Of a stretch of DNA of 64,000 nucleotides, positions 11,936-24,288 are shown in pieces. The position numbers and the translations under genes were made by a program. The notes under the pieces were generated by a model, which was not told the DNA's origin, searched no databases, and worked only from the letters and a program-made list of their open reading frames with translations. Every line of letters begins with the position of its first letter. Position 1 is the first letter of the stretch. Source of the DNA: Quercus robur (lineage: Eukaryota > Streptophyta > Magnoliopsida > Fagales > Fagaceae); contig NC_065538.1 of the NCBI RefSeq assembly GCF_932294415.1, positions 48,935,343 through 48,999,342 of the forward strand. Direction: 5' to 3'.

Positions 11936-12540
11936 TGTAGGGGCCTTGGGCCCAAAAGTTCATTATTTATCCATATATTGGGCCTGTGGCCCAAGCCGAG
12001 AACGAGGATCAACCCGAGGAGGAGATTGCACTGATAAATAAAAGGTGGGGTTTGGTCATAATAGCTCCGGAGAGTGTGCCGAGGATGAAAACTTCCTCGA
12101 CTAGACTTGGCCGAGGTCTTGGAAGATGGTTTGACAGCAAGGATGACAACCCCTGAGATTCAGTTGGGGTGGACAAGCATTGCAGAGATATAAGATAAGG
12201 ATGAGCCCTAAAATATCTGGGGAGAAAGCTACTACCTCCGCATTAAATGCACTGCAGCTAATCCCCTGACCGCATTAATGTAGAAGTGATACCTAAACAG
12301 TGTATTTCAGCCTTACAGCTACTACATGAGGACTTATTGGAAGGGCTAATGGGACAAGTATCAGCCCAAACCATCTAGCATACAGGTGGAAGGTGGAGAT
12401 GAAAAGGAGAAGTATAGAAGAAGAAGGAGAAAACAAGATGAAGGATCAAAAAATTGAGAGAAGAGATACTGGAGCAATCCATAATCAAACTTGTAACGTT
12501 ATCTAAGAGCATTATATAAGAACCATTGTCTATTGGGAAT
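11936..12540 (+). repeat. Decayed LTR fragment with CCGAGGA motifs
   Basis: Begins TGTAGGGGCCTTGGG and carries CCGAGGA/CCGAGGT motifs, a CCGCATTAATG segment and a TATA-like TATATAAG near 12513. These are the landmarks of the LTRs at 22129 and 23377. No TACA terminus or target duplication was found, so it looks like a truncated relative of those gypsy LTRs. The right boundary is approximate. Confidence 0.55.
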
Positions 12541-13170
12541 TAATTATTCTGGGGTGGGTTGGCCATTTATTTTTCCCTTTTTTCATTTGGCTATAGGAAA
12601 TGAAGGAAGAAAACTGGAAAAAGGAGAGGAAAATATGTTTTTGGACGTTGTTGGGGAGTGGGGTGGGGGTCAAATAAGAATTCATGTTTCTTTAGTCTAG
12701 GCGTGCAAATGAGTAGGTCATCTTGTTACTTTGTTGTATGTAGCTATTGTACACGATTCAATGATAAACGATATTTTCCCTTTCACATATGGCATGATTG
12801 TTTTAGTTATGGTCCTGGTAGTGGTGATGTCACTATAACCTGGTAAGAAATTGAGCGACGATGCTGGGCCATAATACACCTTGTGTTCTTAAATCTCATA
12901 TGCAGTTTTTCATTGTGAACAATTCGTTAACAATGTCATAGCCTTAGTTGTATTTTTCAGATGAATAACATTTTGTGATTAAGTTTTGTTTGGTTCATGA
13001 TTTATGCAAGTTACTTGGTAATTGGTATCTGGACTGATTGGTTTTCTTTCATGATCTTTCTTTTTATTTTATTTGTAAATGGTTGTCTTTCATGATTTGT
13101 TTGTTCATTTGTGCGGTTTGTTATTTTGGAATGACCCAGTTGTGGTAAACATATATTTAGGTAACTGGTT
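12541..13170. other. Intergenic sequence
   Basis: Mixed AT-rich DNA with a G-rich patch at 12650-12670. No gene recognised. Confidence 0.5.
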
Positions 13171-13175
13171 ATGAG
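13171..13175. repeat. Target-site duplication ATGAG (left)
   Basis: ATGAG precedes the copia 5' LTR and is repeated at 18891-18895. Confidence 0.92.
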
Positions 13176-13747
13176 TGTTAGAGATAATGTGCAAATGGTG
13201 AAGACAAAGCACAAGGAATCTTTGAAATCTAAGAATAAAGAGGAAGACGAAGTCTAACGGCTACTTCTCCAACGGTAACTTAAATGGACTCAAAACGGTG
13301 TCGTGTGGTTTAATGATTGTTAGTAAAACGATGCGTTCCAGTAAAGAAGGAAACACACGTTAGTGAAACAGTGCGTTTTCAGTAAACACAAACGTCACCA
13401 TTTTAACACTATCTTCCTCACAAATTCAAGCTTCCAGGTTCAAGACTTACTTTGTTCTTCCCAGAACTCAAGGTAGAGGGAAGTTATAGACTTGATCATA
13501 ACTGCCTTCCTTGATTATCGAAGATGGTTATTTGGGTTGTTACAATACAGTTAGGATTGATCTTCTAGAAGATTTAGTCATGTATGTATTCTCAGGCTCT
13601 ATAAATAAGAGCTCTGTGTTATGTATTGTTCTCTGAGCTTGGATAATCAATTTTACTCATTTCCAGAAACTCTCTCTCTCTCTCTCTCTCTCATTTTCTG
13701 TTATTGATTCTTCCATTGTTAAACACTTCTGAGCTCAAAATCTTTCA
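13176..13747 (+). repeat. 5' LTR of copia element
   Basis: 572 bp, TGTTAGAG...TCTTTCA. TATA-like CTATAAATAAG near 13602. Degraded copies of an AACGGTG motif lie at 13270-13400. A CT microsatellite lies near 13674-13692. Confidence 0.93.
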
Positions 13748-13759
13748 TGGTATCAGAGC
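13748..13759 (+). other. Primer-binding site, initiator tRNA-Met type
   Basis: TGGTATCAGAGC directly abuts the 5' LTR. Confidence 0.95.
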
Positions 13760-13768
13760 TCTAGATCC

Positions 13769-16700
13769 ATGGCTTCAATTGCACCTACAGAATCTTCTCA
13801 ATTTACTTCGATTCCATCATCCTCTACTCACACAACTCCATCTCCATCTCCATCTCCGTTACTGTTACTCTCCAACATGTCAAACCTAATGTCTATCATG
13901 TTGGATTACACCAACTACATACCATGGAAACACCAGCTAATCATGATACTGGAAGCATACCCGTTGATTGAGCACATTGTTGGTACAACTCTAAAACCAT
14001 CTCCTTTTGTACTTGATGCTATAGGAAATCCAACTTTAGTTGTGAATCCTAAATTTCAATCTTGGATTATCAAAGATAAGGCCTTTTTCTCTTTGATCAA
14101 TTCCACTCTCACTCCTCAAGTTTTCTCACTTGTTGTTGGGATCACAAACTCAAGGGAGGTCTGGAATACTCTTGAACAGAGGTTCACCTCCACATCAAGG
14201 GCTAACATACTAAATCTTAAACTTGAGCTTCAAAGCCTCAAGAAAGGAAATGATTCAATGAATAGCTTTTTGTAGAAGATTAAAGTTGCTCATGACAAGC
14301 TTCTTGCAGTTGGAGTGGTTGTTGACAATGAAGAATTGATTTGCATTGTTCTTAGAGGACTCCCTAGGGATTTTGCTCACTTCTGTTCTGCAATCCGCAC
14401 TGGAAGTGATCCTATCTCCTATGAGCAACTAGCTATAATGTTGCAAAGTGAAGAACAAGCAATCATGGAGCACTCAAATTCAATTCCTCACTCTTTGGCC
14501 ATGTTTTCATCTAATAGCAAATCAAATGGCAATTCTCAGAATCCATCTCAAAATCATGGATCTGGAAGAGGAAGGGGCAGAAACTACTCTAATAGAGGAA
14601 GAGGTGGAGGTAGATTCAACTCCAATGGAGGTCAACAGTTCATCTTTCAGACACCTCAAGGTTTTTCCCCTCATAATAATCAAAATTCAACATATCATAG
14701 TCATACACCTGCTCATGTTCTTAAGGCTGATCGACCTACATGTTAGATCTGTTGGAAATTTGGACATTCTGCCTTGGACTGTTACCACAATGAATTTTGC
14801 TTATCATGGAAAGAATCCCCTAGCTAAACTAGCTGCCATGGCTAGTGCTACTAATGTTGCTATTGCTAATAATCAAGATCCTTGGTTGGCTAACTCTGGC
14901 ACATCAGATCATCTTACTGCCAATCTTAGCAACCTTGCAACTCAATCTCAATACAAAGGATCTGAACAAGTCACTGTGGGCAATGGTCAGGCTCTACCAA
15001 TCAACCATATAGGTAATACTACCCTTCCCACTAAATATCACAATTTCATTCTTAAAGATGTTTTACATGTCCCTAGGATAGTCATGAATCTCCTTTCTGT
15101 TCACAAATTTTGCCTTCACAATAATTGCTCTTGTCACTTTGATGCAAATGAATTGAAAATTCAGGATATACCTACGGGGAGACTCCTCTACAGGGGCTTG
15201 AGTAAAAATGGAGTCTATCCAATTTACTCAAGGAACTTCCTCAAGCCAACTGCCTTCCACTCTACTTCAGTCTCACCATCTCCTCAATCTGCTCAATCTT
15301 CTTGTTTTCCTACTGCTTTACATGTAAATAAGGTTAATAATTGGCTGCTGTGGCATCATAGGCTAGGGCACCCTAGTAATAAAGTGCTTACCATAGCACT
15401 TTCTTCAGTTGATGCATCTTGTATCTTACCAATCACTGATTCTGTTACACATTGTAAGTCTCAATGGCAAAATGCATCAATTATCTTTTGATAAATCTGG
15501 TTTTAAAGTTTCTAAACCTCTTGAATTGATTTACTCTGATGTTTGGGGTCCAGCACCCACCACCTCTATTAATGATTTTCAGTATTATGTTCTTTTGTTA
15601 ATGATTACTCCAAATTTAGCTGGCTTTTCCTTTTAAAATTCAAGTCTGATGTGTTTGAAGTTTTAAATACTTTAAAGCTACAATAGAAAATCAACTTGAC
15701 TCCAAAATAAAAATTCTGAGGTGGTGAATTTACTTCAAATGTGTTTAAAAGATTTTGTTCCTCAAATGGTATTATCCAGCATCTTACCTGTCGTCATACA
15801 CCTCAGCAAAATGGGGTAGCTGAGAGGAAACACAAGCATTTGGTTAAATGTGCTTTAACTATGTTATCACATTCTCAATGACCACCCTCATACTGGTCCT
15901 ATGCCATATCCACAGCAGCTCATATTATCAACAGACTTCCTACACCCAATCTTAACAATCAAACTCCTTGGGAATTGTTATTCCTCACCAAACCTGACAT
16001 TTCCCATCTGAAGACCTTTGGCTGTGTTTGTTTTCCTTTACTTAAACCATACAATTCCAACAAACTTCAACCCTACACCACTTCTTGCATCTTTCTTGGT
16101 TACCCTCCTTATACTAAAGGTTACATTTGTTTAAACCCTATTACCTCCCGGATTTATATCTCCAGGCATGTCTTATTCAATGAACATGACTTTTTTCCCT
16201 CCTTGACTTTATCTTCTAATCCCACTGCACCACATACTGCACAGTCTTCTACATTTTCTTTTCTCTTTCCTGTGTCAGATACCACTGTTACACCCTCATC
16301 CATCCCATCTCAACCTCCCTTTCCTACACCTACATCTATCACTGTTACTCCTATTCCTACTGAACCTGTGTCTACACTAGTACCTACATCAATTCCTGAC
16401 CCAGTATCTGCACAAGTTACTGCATCAGTCTCTACCCAGTCCCTACACCAGTCATTGCCCCAGTTATTGCACATGTTACTGCATCTGGCCCTAATCCCTC
16501 TATATCACAACCTACTCCCTCCTTATTCATTCGTACACCTATTCCTCCTGTATACCCTCTTGCTCCACAAATGGCTTTTACGTTTCAGGCTCCTTCTGTT
16601 ACCAACACACATTCTATGGTTACAAGGTCTAAGGTTGGTACTTTTAAGCCAAAGGCACTTGTTGCTTAGGCAATTACTGATGAGCCTCAGTCAGTGGTCA

Positions 16701-18382
16701 AGCCTGCAAAGCTCTCCAAGCCTTCTTCTAAGGCCCTCAAGCCTGACTATACCTTGACTGAACCTCCCTCCAATAAGGTTGCAATCCAATTTCCTCAGTG
16801 GTGTGTTGCCATGGATGAGGAGTTTGTTGCCTTACAAAGACAAGGGACTTGGTCTTTAGTCCCTCCTTCTCCTTCTCAGAATGTTGTTGGTTGCAAGTGG
16901 GTCTTCAAACTTAAACTCAACAGTGATGGCAGCATCAATACGTATAAGGCTAGATTGGTTGCCAAGGGCTTTCATCAACAATATGGTGTGGATTTTGAGG
17001 AAACCTTCAGCCCTGTCATTAAACCTCCCATAGTTAGAATCATTCTTTCACTTGCTGTTCAATTTGACTGGCCTTTAAGACAATTGGATGTTAGGAATGC
17101 CTTTCTTCATGGTCATTTGAGGGAAGAGGTGTATATGGTGCAGCCTCCTGGGTATGTTGACCCTTCTTGTCCAAACTATGTATGCAGACTTTGGAAGTCT
17201 CTCTATGGGCTTAAATAGGCACCTAGGGTCTAGTTTGAGAGGTTTTCAACCCAACTATTGCACATGGGGTTTCAAGCTTCTCTTGTTGATTCCTCCCTAT
17301 TCATCCTTCATCATGGCAATCTTGTGGTTTATCTCTTGGTCTATGTGGATGACATTATCATCACTGGCAACAATCCCAAGTTCTTAGACTTTTTGGTAGC
17401 TCAACTTAGTCAGGCTTTTGAGCTTAAAGATTTAGGTCCCCTTCACTATTTTCTTGGCCTTCAAATCACCAGATCGTCTAAGGGTTTGTTCCTTACTCAA
17501 ACAAAATATGCTCAAGACTTGCTTCTCAAACTCCAAATGCAGTCTTCTAAACCTGCAAGATCTTCTCGTGCTCCTCATCTCAGATTGGTGCCCAATGAGG
17601 GCTCTTTGCTCTCTAATCCACATGAATATCGAAGTCTGGTTGGTTCACTCCATTATTTGACTTTCACCAGACTTGATTTGAGTTTTGCTGTACATCAAGT
17701 TTGTCAGTTTATGTCCTTTCCTACGAATGTTCATCTTACTGCTGCAAAACGCATCCTTAGATACATCACTGGCACTCTCAATTTTGGTATTCTCCTTCAA
17801 CCTGGTCCTATCTCTCTCTCTGCCTTCTCTGACTCAGACTGGGCAGGTGATCCTTTTGATAGATGATCTACCACTGGTTTCATTGCCTATCTTGAGTACA
17901 ACCCTATTACCTGAAGTGCTAAGAAGCAAGACACAGTGTCCAGATCTTCTACTGAATCTGAGTACTGTGCCTTGGCTTCTACAGCTGCTGAACTGTGCTG
18001 GCTTTGACAGGTGTTCAAAGATCTGGGCATTTTTCTTCCCACTGCTCCCAAGCTTTGGTGTGATAATGTATCTGCCTTGGCAATTGCATCTAATCCTGTC
18101 TTCCACGCCCGCACCAAACATTTGGAGGTTGATTACCATTTTGTTCGTGAGAGGGTTTTGCCTAGGGATCTTCAAGTGAAATATATTGCTACTGGGGATC
18201 AACTCGCTGACATTTTCACTAAAAGTCTCTCTACCTCTCAATTTGTTTATCTCAGGTCCAAAATCATGGTGTCTGTTGACCCCATGGTTTTGAGGGGGGA
18301 TGTTAGAGATAATGTGCAAATGGTGAAGACAGAGCACAAGGAATCTTTGAAATCTGAGAATAAAGAGGAAGACGAAGTCTAA
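13769..18382 (+). pseudogene. Copia gag-pol polyprotein, many stops and frameshifts
   Basis: Gag starts at Met 13769 (MASIAPTESS); it holds the UBN2-like segment and an RGRGRNYSNRGRGGG basic tract. TAG interrupts it at 14273-14275, and the zinc knuckle loses a residue to TAG at 14744-14746 (ICWKFGHSALDC follows). The protease motif reads WLANSGTSDH with Asn (14892-14894) where DSG is expected. WHHRLGHPS marks the pre-integrase region. Integrase is frameshifted near 15450 and 15600. Reverse transcriptase (about 16740-17800) keeps KARLVAKGF and YVDD (17342) but has TAG at 17216 and 17231. RNase H has TGA at 17864, 17912 and 18005, and keeps STESEY and DQLADIFTK. Nearly all these stops are explained by C-to-T or G-to-A changes. 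Confidence 0.93.
18287..18300 (+). other. Polypurine tract
   Basis: TTTTGAGGGGGGA-type purine run directly before the 3' LTR. Confidence 0.85.
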
Positions 18383-18890
18383 TGGCTACTTCTCCAACGG
18401 TAACTTAAATGGACTCAAAACGGTGTTGTGTGGTTTAATGATTGTTAGTAAAACGGTGCGTTCCAGTAAAGAAGGAAACACACGTTAGTGAAATGGTGCG
18501 TTTTCAGTAAACACAAACGTCACCGTTTTGACACTATCTTCCTCACAGATTCAAGCTTCCAGGTTCAAGACTCACCCTGTTCTTCCCAGAACTCAAGGTA
18601 GAGGGAAGTTACAGACTTGATCATAACTGCCTTCCTTGATTATCGAAGATGGTTATTTGGGTTGTTACAATATAGTTAGGATTGATCTTCTAGAAGATTT
18701 AGTCTTGTATGTATTCTCAGGCTCTATAAATAAGAGCTCTGTGTTATGTATTGCTCTTTGAGCTTGGATAATCAATTTTACTCATTTCCAGAAACTCTCT
18801 TTTACCTTTTCTCTCTCTCTCTCTCTCTCTCTCATTTTCTGTTATTGATTCTTCGCCATTGTTAAACACTTCTAAGCTCAAAATCTTTCA
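18301..18890 (+). repeat. 3' LTR of copia element
   Basis: 590 bp. It retains better AACGGT copies than the 5' LTR (near 18395, 18419 and 18452, and inverted near 18522) and has a longer CT tract. Confidence 0.93.
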
Positions 18891-18895
18891 ATGAG
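18891..18895. repeat. Target-site duplication ATGAG (right)
   Basis: Exact copy of 13171-13175. Confidence 0.92.
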
Positions 18896-21006
18896 ATCAA
18901 GATTCTAAGGTTTATAAATTCACGATTTTACATAGATGTTTATGATTGTAGGACGCTGGATATATAGCGGTGGGCTACATGTGATGAAAAGCATATGGAT
19001 GTGGTTAAGGGTGTTTTTGGGGCCTTTATTAGCCAATTGTATATAGGGCGTCAAACGACGCCGCATTAGCAGGTTTTCTCACTTTGCCGCAGTCATATTT
19101 GTTAGTGGGGGCAAAATTTAGGCAGAATAGTTTAGTTGCGTTATATTAGGTTTCTTAATTAAATAAAACATAAACAGCATCTTGTTTTCCTAAGACAATT
19201 AAATTCAATACAATTGTGATTGAATTTAATTGGGAATTTTAATGAATACTTAAGTTTTATTATTTTTAGGGAAATACTTGTTTTATACAAGTCTCTCTAA
19301 ATATTAAAAAAAAATATAAAAAAAATAAAGAGTTGCAATTTTGAGCTTGGAAATCGTGACTCAAGTCATTATTTTTGTGCAACTTTCTCGACTGTGAAAG
19401 TGTATACAACAAGTGTGTAATAAATACTATACCTTATGGAAGTGTTGTTAAAATCACACTTAACTAGAGTTAGTAAATGAACAAAACTATTTATAAATAA
19501 CTCGAGCTCAATTTAAGAAAAAAACTTGTTTGTGTTCATTTGTCTAGTTCAAGCCCAACTTTAAGCTTGATTATAAAATGAGTTAAGCTCAAACATAAGT
19601 ATGTGTATTTGTGGACAAGCCAGTGAACATAAGGGCAAGGGCTTGAATTAATTATATATTAAACTATATACTTATACATATACTTGTCTAAAAATATATT
19701 TATATAGACTTGAAATAAGATTGTATAAAGTTGTAAATTGGTTCATATGATATAAAATCATTATTTGTAGTTTATTCATAGCATAAACAATCTATTTGTA
19801 GTAAAACTTTATAGATTTGTGAAAGGGTAAAATATTTTAGTCGTGGTTTTACTTAATGTATGAAAATATATAAACCAATCATGTAACTCGTGAACAAGTT
19901 CGAACTTGATCAACAAGTAAATGAACCAAACTTGAACATATAATTTAATTTGGTGATGAGCTCGAGCTCGGCTTGTGTTTGAAATAAAATTAAATTAACA
20001 AGTCTGAACTTTTAATACTCGAATCTACTTGTTTACAATCCTATACTCAGCTCAAAAGATTAGGCTTAAAGTAAACCTCCATTTAATGAAGCATGGTTTA
20101 TGATCTCTTTTCAAGTGTTTCTTTTTTGGTTTAGTTAATGGGTGCTCTTAAGACATTTGTTAATAAACCATTTTAGAAAAGTTTTAATACCAATTTTATG
20201 AAAAATATATAATAAAAAAATGTCAAAAAATTTAGTTGCTTTTCTCTTTTCCTATGAAAAATTTCTAAAAATATTTCACAAATTAGTACCTTGAGAATTT
20301 GTTAAATTTCCCCCTTCTTTTTTGGTGTTTTTTTTTTCAAAGAATCACAACAAGTGTTAAGTTGCATAAAAAGTAGTAAATTTTTGTTAGCGGATTGTAG
20401 TACTTTTTCTCCCTAAAGTATTTCTATTTCGAGAGATTATTTGTAGCATAAAATTTTCCATACTACATATATGGTATTAATGGAATTTAAAAATGGCATG
20501 ATTTAAATTGATAGGAATTTTAGTCCATCCAGTATAAATTTATATTTTTAAAGAATTAAGATATTAGATACCATAGAGGTAAAAGAACTAAAACAACTAT
20601 GGTATTATTGAGGTAATGATATAGTGATGATGGTGGTGGTGACAAAGGTGGATGGTAGTGGTGATGATAGTGTACAATGGTAATGGTGATGGCAATGGGT
20701 GGCTATGAAATTTGGAGTGGTAGCACTGTTATGGTGTTGGTTGTGGCAAAGATTATAAACTATAGTAATGGTAGGTGGTATGAGAATGATAATGTTATAA
20801 TTTAGAAAGTGACATATTCCCATGAAATTCGAGTTTGGAATTTGGATACTTGGGATTTTTAAAGTAACTCTTAAAATTACAACTTTAGCAAAGTGACACT
20901 TCAAAATTTTTAATTGAAACAAAATATTAATATTTATCACTCATTATTAAATAATTTAATCATTTGTAGAAAATTAACTCAATTCTAAACTTTTTTTTTT
21001 TAGATA

Positions 21007-21052
<46 letters not shown>

Positions 21053-22088
21053 AGTGATTCTACAAGTTAAAGTGAACTTTTGTAGAGATAGATAAAAACT
21101 TCATCAAGATTATACCTTAATTTTCCCATCTCTTTTGAAACTTAAACCCTAATTTTATTCATTCTACTTAGGAGGGATTACACTTTTCTACCATAAATTA
21201 AATTATATTTTACACTTTTTCCCTTAAACAATCGAAATGCACAATTGACTTCCTAAGTTATAATTTTGTAACACTTCACCCCATGCTATGAAATTTAGTA
21301 TTAAACAAACCAATTTACCTCTCACTCCAAAACAAATGAGTAAGTTGGTCTTTTAATACTTCAATCCATTAGACTATTAACACCAAAATAGATGGTAGAG
21401 AGTTAAGTGTTATAGTATTATAATTTTGGGAGATGAATCACGCATTTCAATAATTCATTGGGTATGTAAAATGAAATATAGTTTAGAGTAGAAGAATGTA
21501 ATTTATACTCATGGATTCTCTATGTGTCAAACATTTACTGAAATCATAGACTTATTGAATTTAAGATTTGAACTTTATTTTTCTTTTAATTTTAATTTTC
21601 ATAAAAGACAATTCATTATTGGTACAACATATGAGATAATCCATTCTCCATCAAACACAAAAATTAATTGAAAACCAAAGACATAGGAATAGTAATTTGC
21701 TCTTAGAATCTAGAGACGACACTAAAAATGGGTGGCAGTCGGAGGTACGACTTTCAAAATAGTAACGAGTTAATCAAAGGTAAAGAGTCTTAGGTCTTTG
21801 TCACCTGGTTTCTACTTCAGGATAAGCCAAAGTCTTTTTCCCCTTGTCTTGCGAGTTAAAAAGCCTTTGAATGATAAGGTTCTAATTCAATGTTCTAAAT
21901 GGGTTTTTGAGACCCATATTGTCCAACAAGAGTGTCTTGTTGCTGTTGCTTTTTATGCCTAGTCTTTGCAAATACATATAGTATGCTTTTTTGTTTATCG
22001 AAAAACTTACATTGATAAACTCTATCTAGTTATTTGAGATTAGAAAGTTTAGGAGTGCAACATTTTCACAACACTTTTATTTTGAGTT
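18896..22088. other. AT-rich intergenic sequence with simple repeats
   Basis: No gene recognised. The stretch 19450-20050 has repeated CTCGAGCTC and AACTTG phrases typical of old non-autonomous DNA elements, but its ends could not be defined. A GGT/GAT-rich patch lies at 20620-20760. A long CT microsatellite lies at 21008-21049. Confidence 0.5.
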
Positions 22089-22089
22089 A

Positions 22090-22128
<39 letters not shown>
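22090..22128. repeat. TTA microsatellite interrupted by a solo LTR
   Basis: About 13 TTA units, continuing as TTATTATTATTATTATTTT at 22891-22910 after the LTR. The insertion therefore landed inside the repeat. Confidence 0.85.
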
Positions 22129-22129
<1 letters not shown>

Positions 22130-22889
22130 GTGGGTGCCCGAGGACCAAAGAGGAAGCTGAGGAGTTGCACCATTGACCCGAGGACCGAGGATGAAGTCGA
22201 AAGGTCGCAACATTGACTTGATGATACTACAAGCCACGGGCCTAAGGGAGGAAGCCACCCGAGGAGAAGAAGAAATGAGTCTTGGTACTCTATGGTACTC
22301 TAAGTGGAAGCTAGAATTTGAAGAGAGTGGAAGTCTGTAGGTAGTAGGGAAGCTGTTGGCCTGATGTAGCCTGTTGCATCTGCATTAAATGGTAGACAAC
22401 AGTTTTATCAGCCGCATTAATGGGGAAGTGACCTGAACATTGTAAGCTATAGCTAAGCAGGTCTTTTCCACCACCTGCTTCAGATGTGAAAGGTAACAAG
22501 TGTCACAAAAGGAGGGAGGTGAAGTAGAAATGGAGGGTGAAGATGCAATGAAGGGAGATGTATATAAGAAAGGGAGTGAGAGCATTATAGGGGGGATCGA
22601 AAAAAGGAAGGAGAGAGAAAAGAAACAGAAGAAAAGACACTAGGAAGAAGAAAGTGAACAGGACCAATCTTGTATGATATAGTCTCCCCGGGAGCACCTA
22701 GAGAGAACCCTGTATTTATTTGTTTCTAAACAATAAAAAACGAGATTCCTCCTTGTACATGTCCTCGAGCAGAGCCCATTGTTGTTGTTCTTTCTCACCT
22801 CTTACAAATTTTATTGACTTGGGCGAAGTTTGAGAAGCATAACCCATTACTCCTAGTGGGCTTGGGCTCCAAATCTTCGGGCTCCTACA
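22129..22889 (+). mobile_element. Solo LTR, gypsy-like, CCGAGGA family
   Basis: A 761-bp sequence starts TGTGGGTGCCCGAGG and ends GGGCTCCTACA. ATTAT flanks both sides (22124-22128 and 22890-22894), though a TTA repeat makes this duplication less diagnostic. CCGAGGA recurs in the first 140 bp and TATATAAG lies near 22561. No internal element sequence follows, so it is a recombination product (solo LTR). Weak similarity of layout to the LTR at 23377 suggests a related family. Confidence 0.75.
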
Positions 22890-22910
22890 ATTATTATTAT
22901 TATTATTTTG

Positions 22911-23227
22911 ACCTACGATAATTTAACATCTTAGCTTCTAGTGAGATTTTATTGTGCATGTAAAAGAACAAATATGAGATAAATGTTTAAGATTTAATAA
23001 CTTTACATTTTAGAATTATTTATTTATTTTAAGAGAAATTAAGAAATTTATTAGGCTTATTTACAGCTTTAACTTAAGAAGTTCATTTAGCTTATTTACA
23101 ATATTTTAAGTATACTTTTGCCGAATGTATTTTATAAATACAATATAAACTTATGAAAATAAACTCTTCTAGACTGCCATTGCTATTAGCCAAACTATAC
23201 TTTATGATGACATAATAGCTTATACTA
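22911..23227. other. AT-rich intergenic sequence
   Basis: Nothing recognised. Confidence 0.5.
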
Positions 23228-23371
23228 GAGCATTTGCATCATGAGGAAGCATATAATAGAAAAATGTGTTAAATAACTAAATTTTCACATTCAAATCCTA
23301 AAATCACCCACATCAATCAAGATAAAAATGTATAAATTAGCAAAATTACTAATGTAAACTTGTAAATATAC

Positions 23372-23376
23372 ACAGT
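23372..23376. repeat. Target-site duplication ACAGT (left)
   Basis: ACAGT precedes the gypsy 5' LTR and recurs at 29230-29234. Confidence 0.9.
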
Positions 23377-24082
23377 TGTAGGGCCAGAAGACTTATGACC
23401 CAGCCCACTTCCCATTAGGACCCAGGGCTCATGCCGAGGAGTGTAGTTACTGAGGACAAGTGGCGAAAGACCGAATGGCCTAGAGATGCAGCCGAGGACG
23501 ACCCTGTCCTCGGCATTCCAAGACTTCAAAGGGAAGGGCAGTATGTCGTCAAAGGCGGCCTCCAAAGCGCCCCTAGAAGATAAGGCGAGTAGAATGGGAC
23601 CTATATGGGGGTACGGAGTGGGAGTGGTTCAAAAAAAAAAGGTCACCTCCGCATTAAATGCGCCCACAAATCTCCTGGCCATATTGATGGGAAAAGACCC
23701 CTGAACAGTGCGGCTTCGATTATTGCAACTAACATAAAATAGGGGGAACCGGCTGATGGGACAGGTACTCGAATAGATACCTGCCTGATCAACAGATGGA
23801 GGGTCAGGATCAATTGAGAAAGGCTATATAATGTAAAGGCTTATGCACCAAAAAGAAGGGAGGCTGGGAAAAAAGGCCAAGAACCAAAGCCTCCTAGGCC
23901 ATGTCGAAGAGAAAGACTCCTCGAGCGAACATGGTTTAATTTTGTATGAACACCATGACTAATCACCATTCGGTGACCAAGGCCTAGCCTTTCAAGCCCA
24001 CGTTCTACAAATTTTATTGTTTGGGCCTTTTAACGTACGAACCCAACATCATTTTGGGGTCGTTATAAATTGAGTCCTTACA
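23377..24082 (+). repeat. 5' LTR of gypsy element
   Basis: TGTAGGGCC...CCTTACA. CCGAGGAC-type motifs lie at 23430-23515, TATA-like CTATATAATG near 23824. Confidence 0.92.
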
Positions 24083-24099
24083 ATTGGCGTTGTCCGTGG
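24083..24099 (+). other. Primer-binding site region
   Basis: TTGGCGTTGTCCGTGGG follows the LTR after one A. It resembles the plant gypsy TGGCGCCGT-type site with two C-to-T changes. Confidence 0.65.
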
Positions 24100-24288
24100 G
24101 AAGGGCTTGTGTGTTGGCACAGACGGTGGATCGAGAAAGTCCCTCCACCATTTCCAACGGCCCGTTGTTGTGCCTTAATATAAAGTTCCACTAGGGGCTA
24201 CGCTTCGAAGCACCGGTGGCACGGGCAGTTCTTGGGGCTTCCAACGTCAAATCAACGTCCCACACCTTGGCCAAGGGGCTGGTCCCCC

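Larger units (their letters stand above)
13176..18890 (+). mobile_element. Complete but inactivated Ty1/copia retrotransposon
   Basis: Structure is complete: 5' LTR 13176-13747, tRNA-iMet primer site 13748-13759, gag-pol remains 13769-18382, polypurine tract 18287-18300, 3' LTR 18301-18890 and duplication ATGAG. Domain order Gag, protease, integrase, reverse transcriptase, RNase H defines Ty1/copia. The LTRs differ by roughly 18-20 substitutions plus an indel in the CT-rich part, about 3% by eye. It is therefore older than the gag-only element at 2510. Many in-frame stops make it non-functional. Confidence 0.95.

Noticed and set aside
17834..18337. 167-residue minus-strand frame in the copia RNase H region
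   Set aside because: Shadow of the degraded RNase H coding strand.
19450..20060. Possible MITE with CTCGAGCTC phrases
   Set aside because: No inverted termini or target duplication could be defined by reading, so it is left as intergenic.
20605..20940. 111-residue His/Thr-rich frame
   Set aside because: Encoded by GGT/GAT-type simple sequence on the opposite strand; no domain.
22124..22894. ATTAT flanks as proof of the solo LTR
   Set aside because: The flanks alone are not proof because the host is a TTA repeat; the call rests on TG/CA ends and the LTR-like interior instead.
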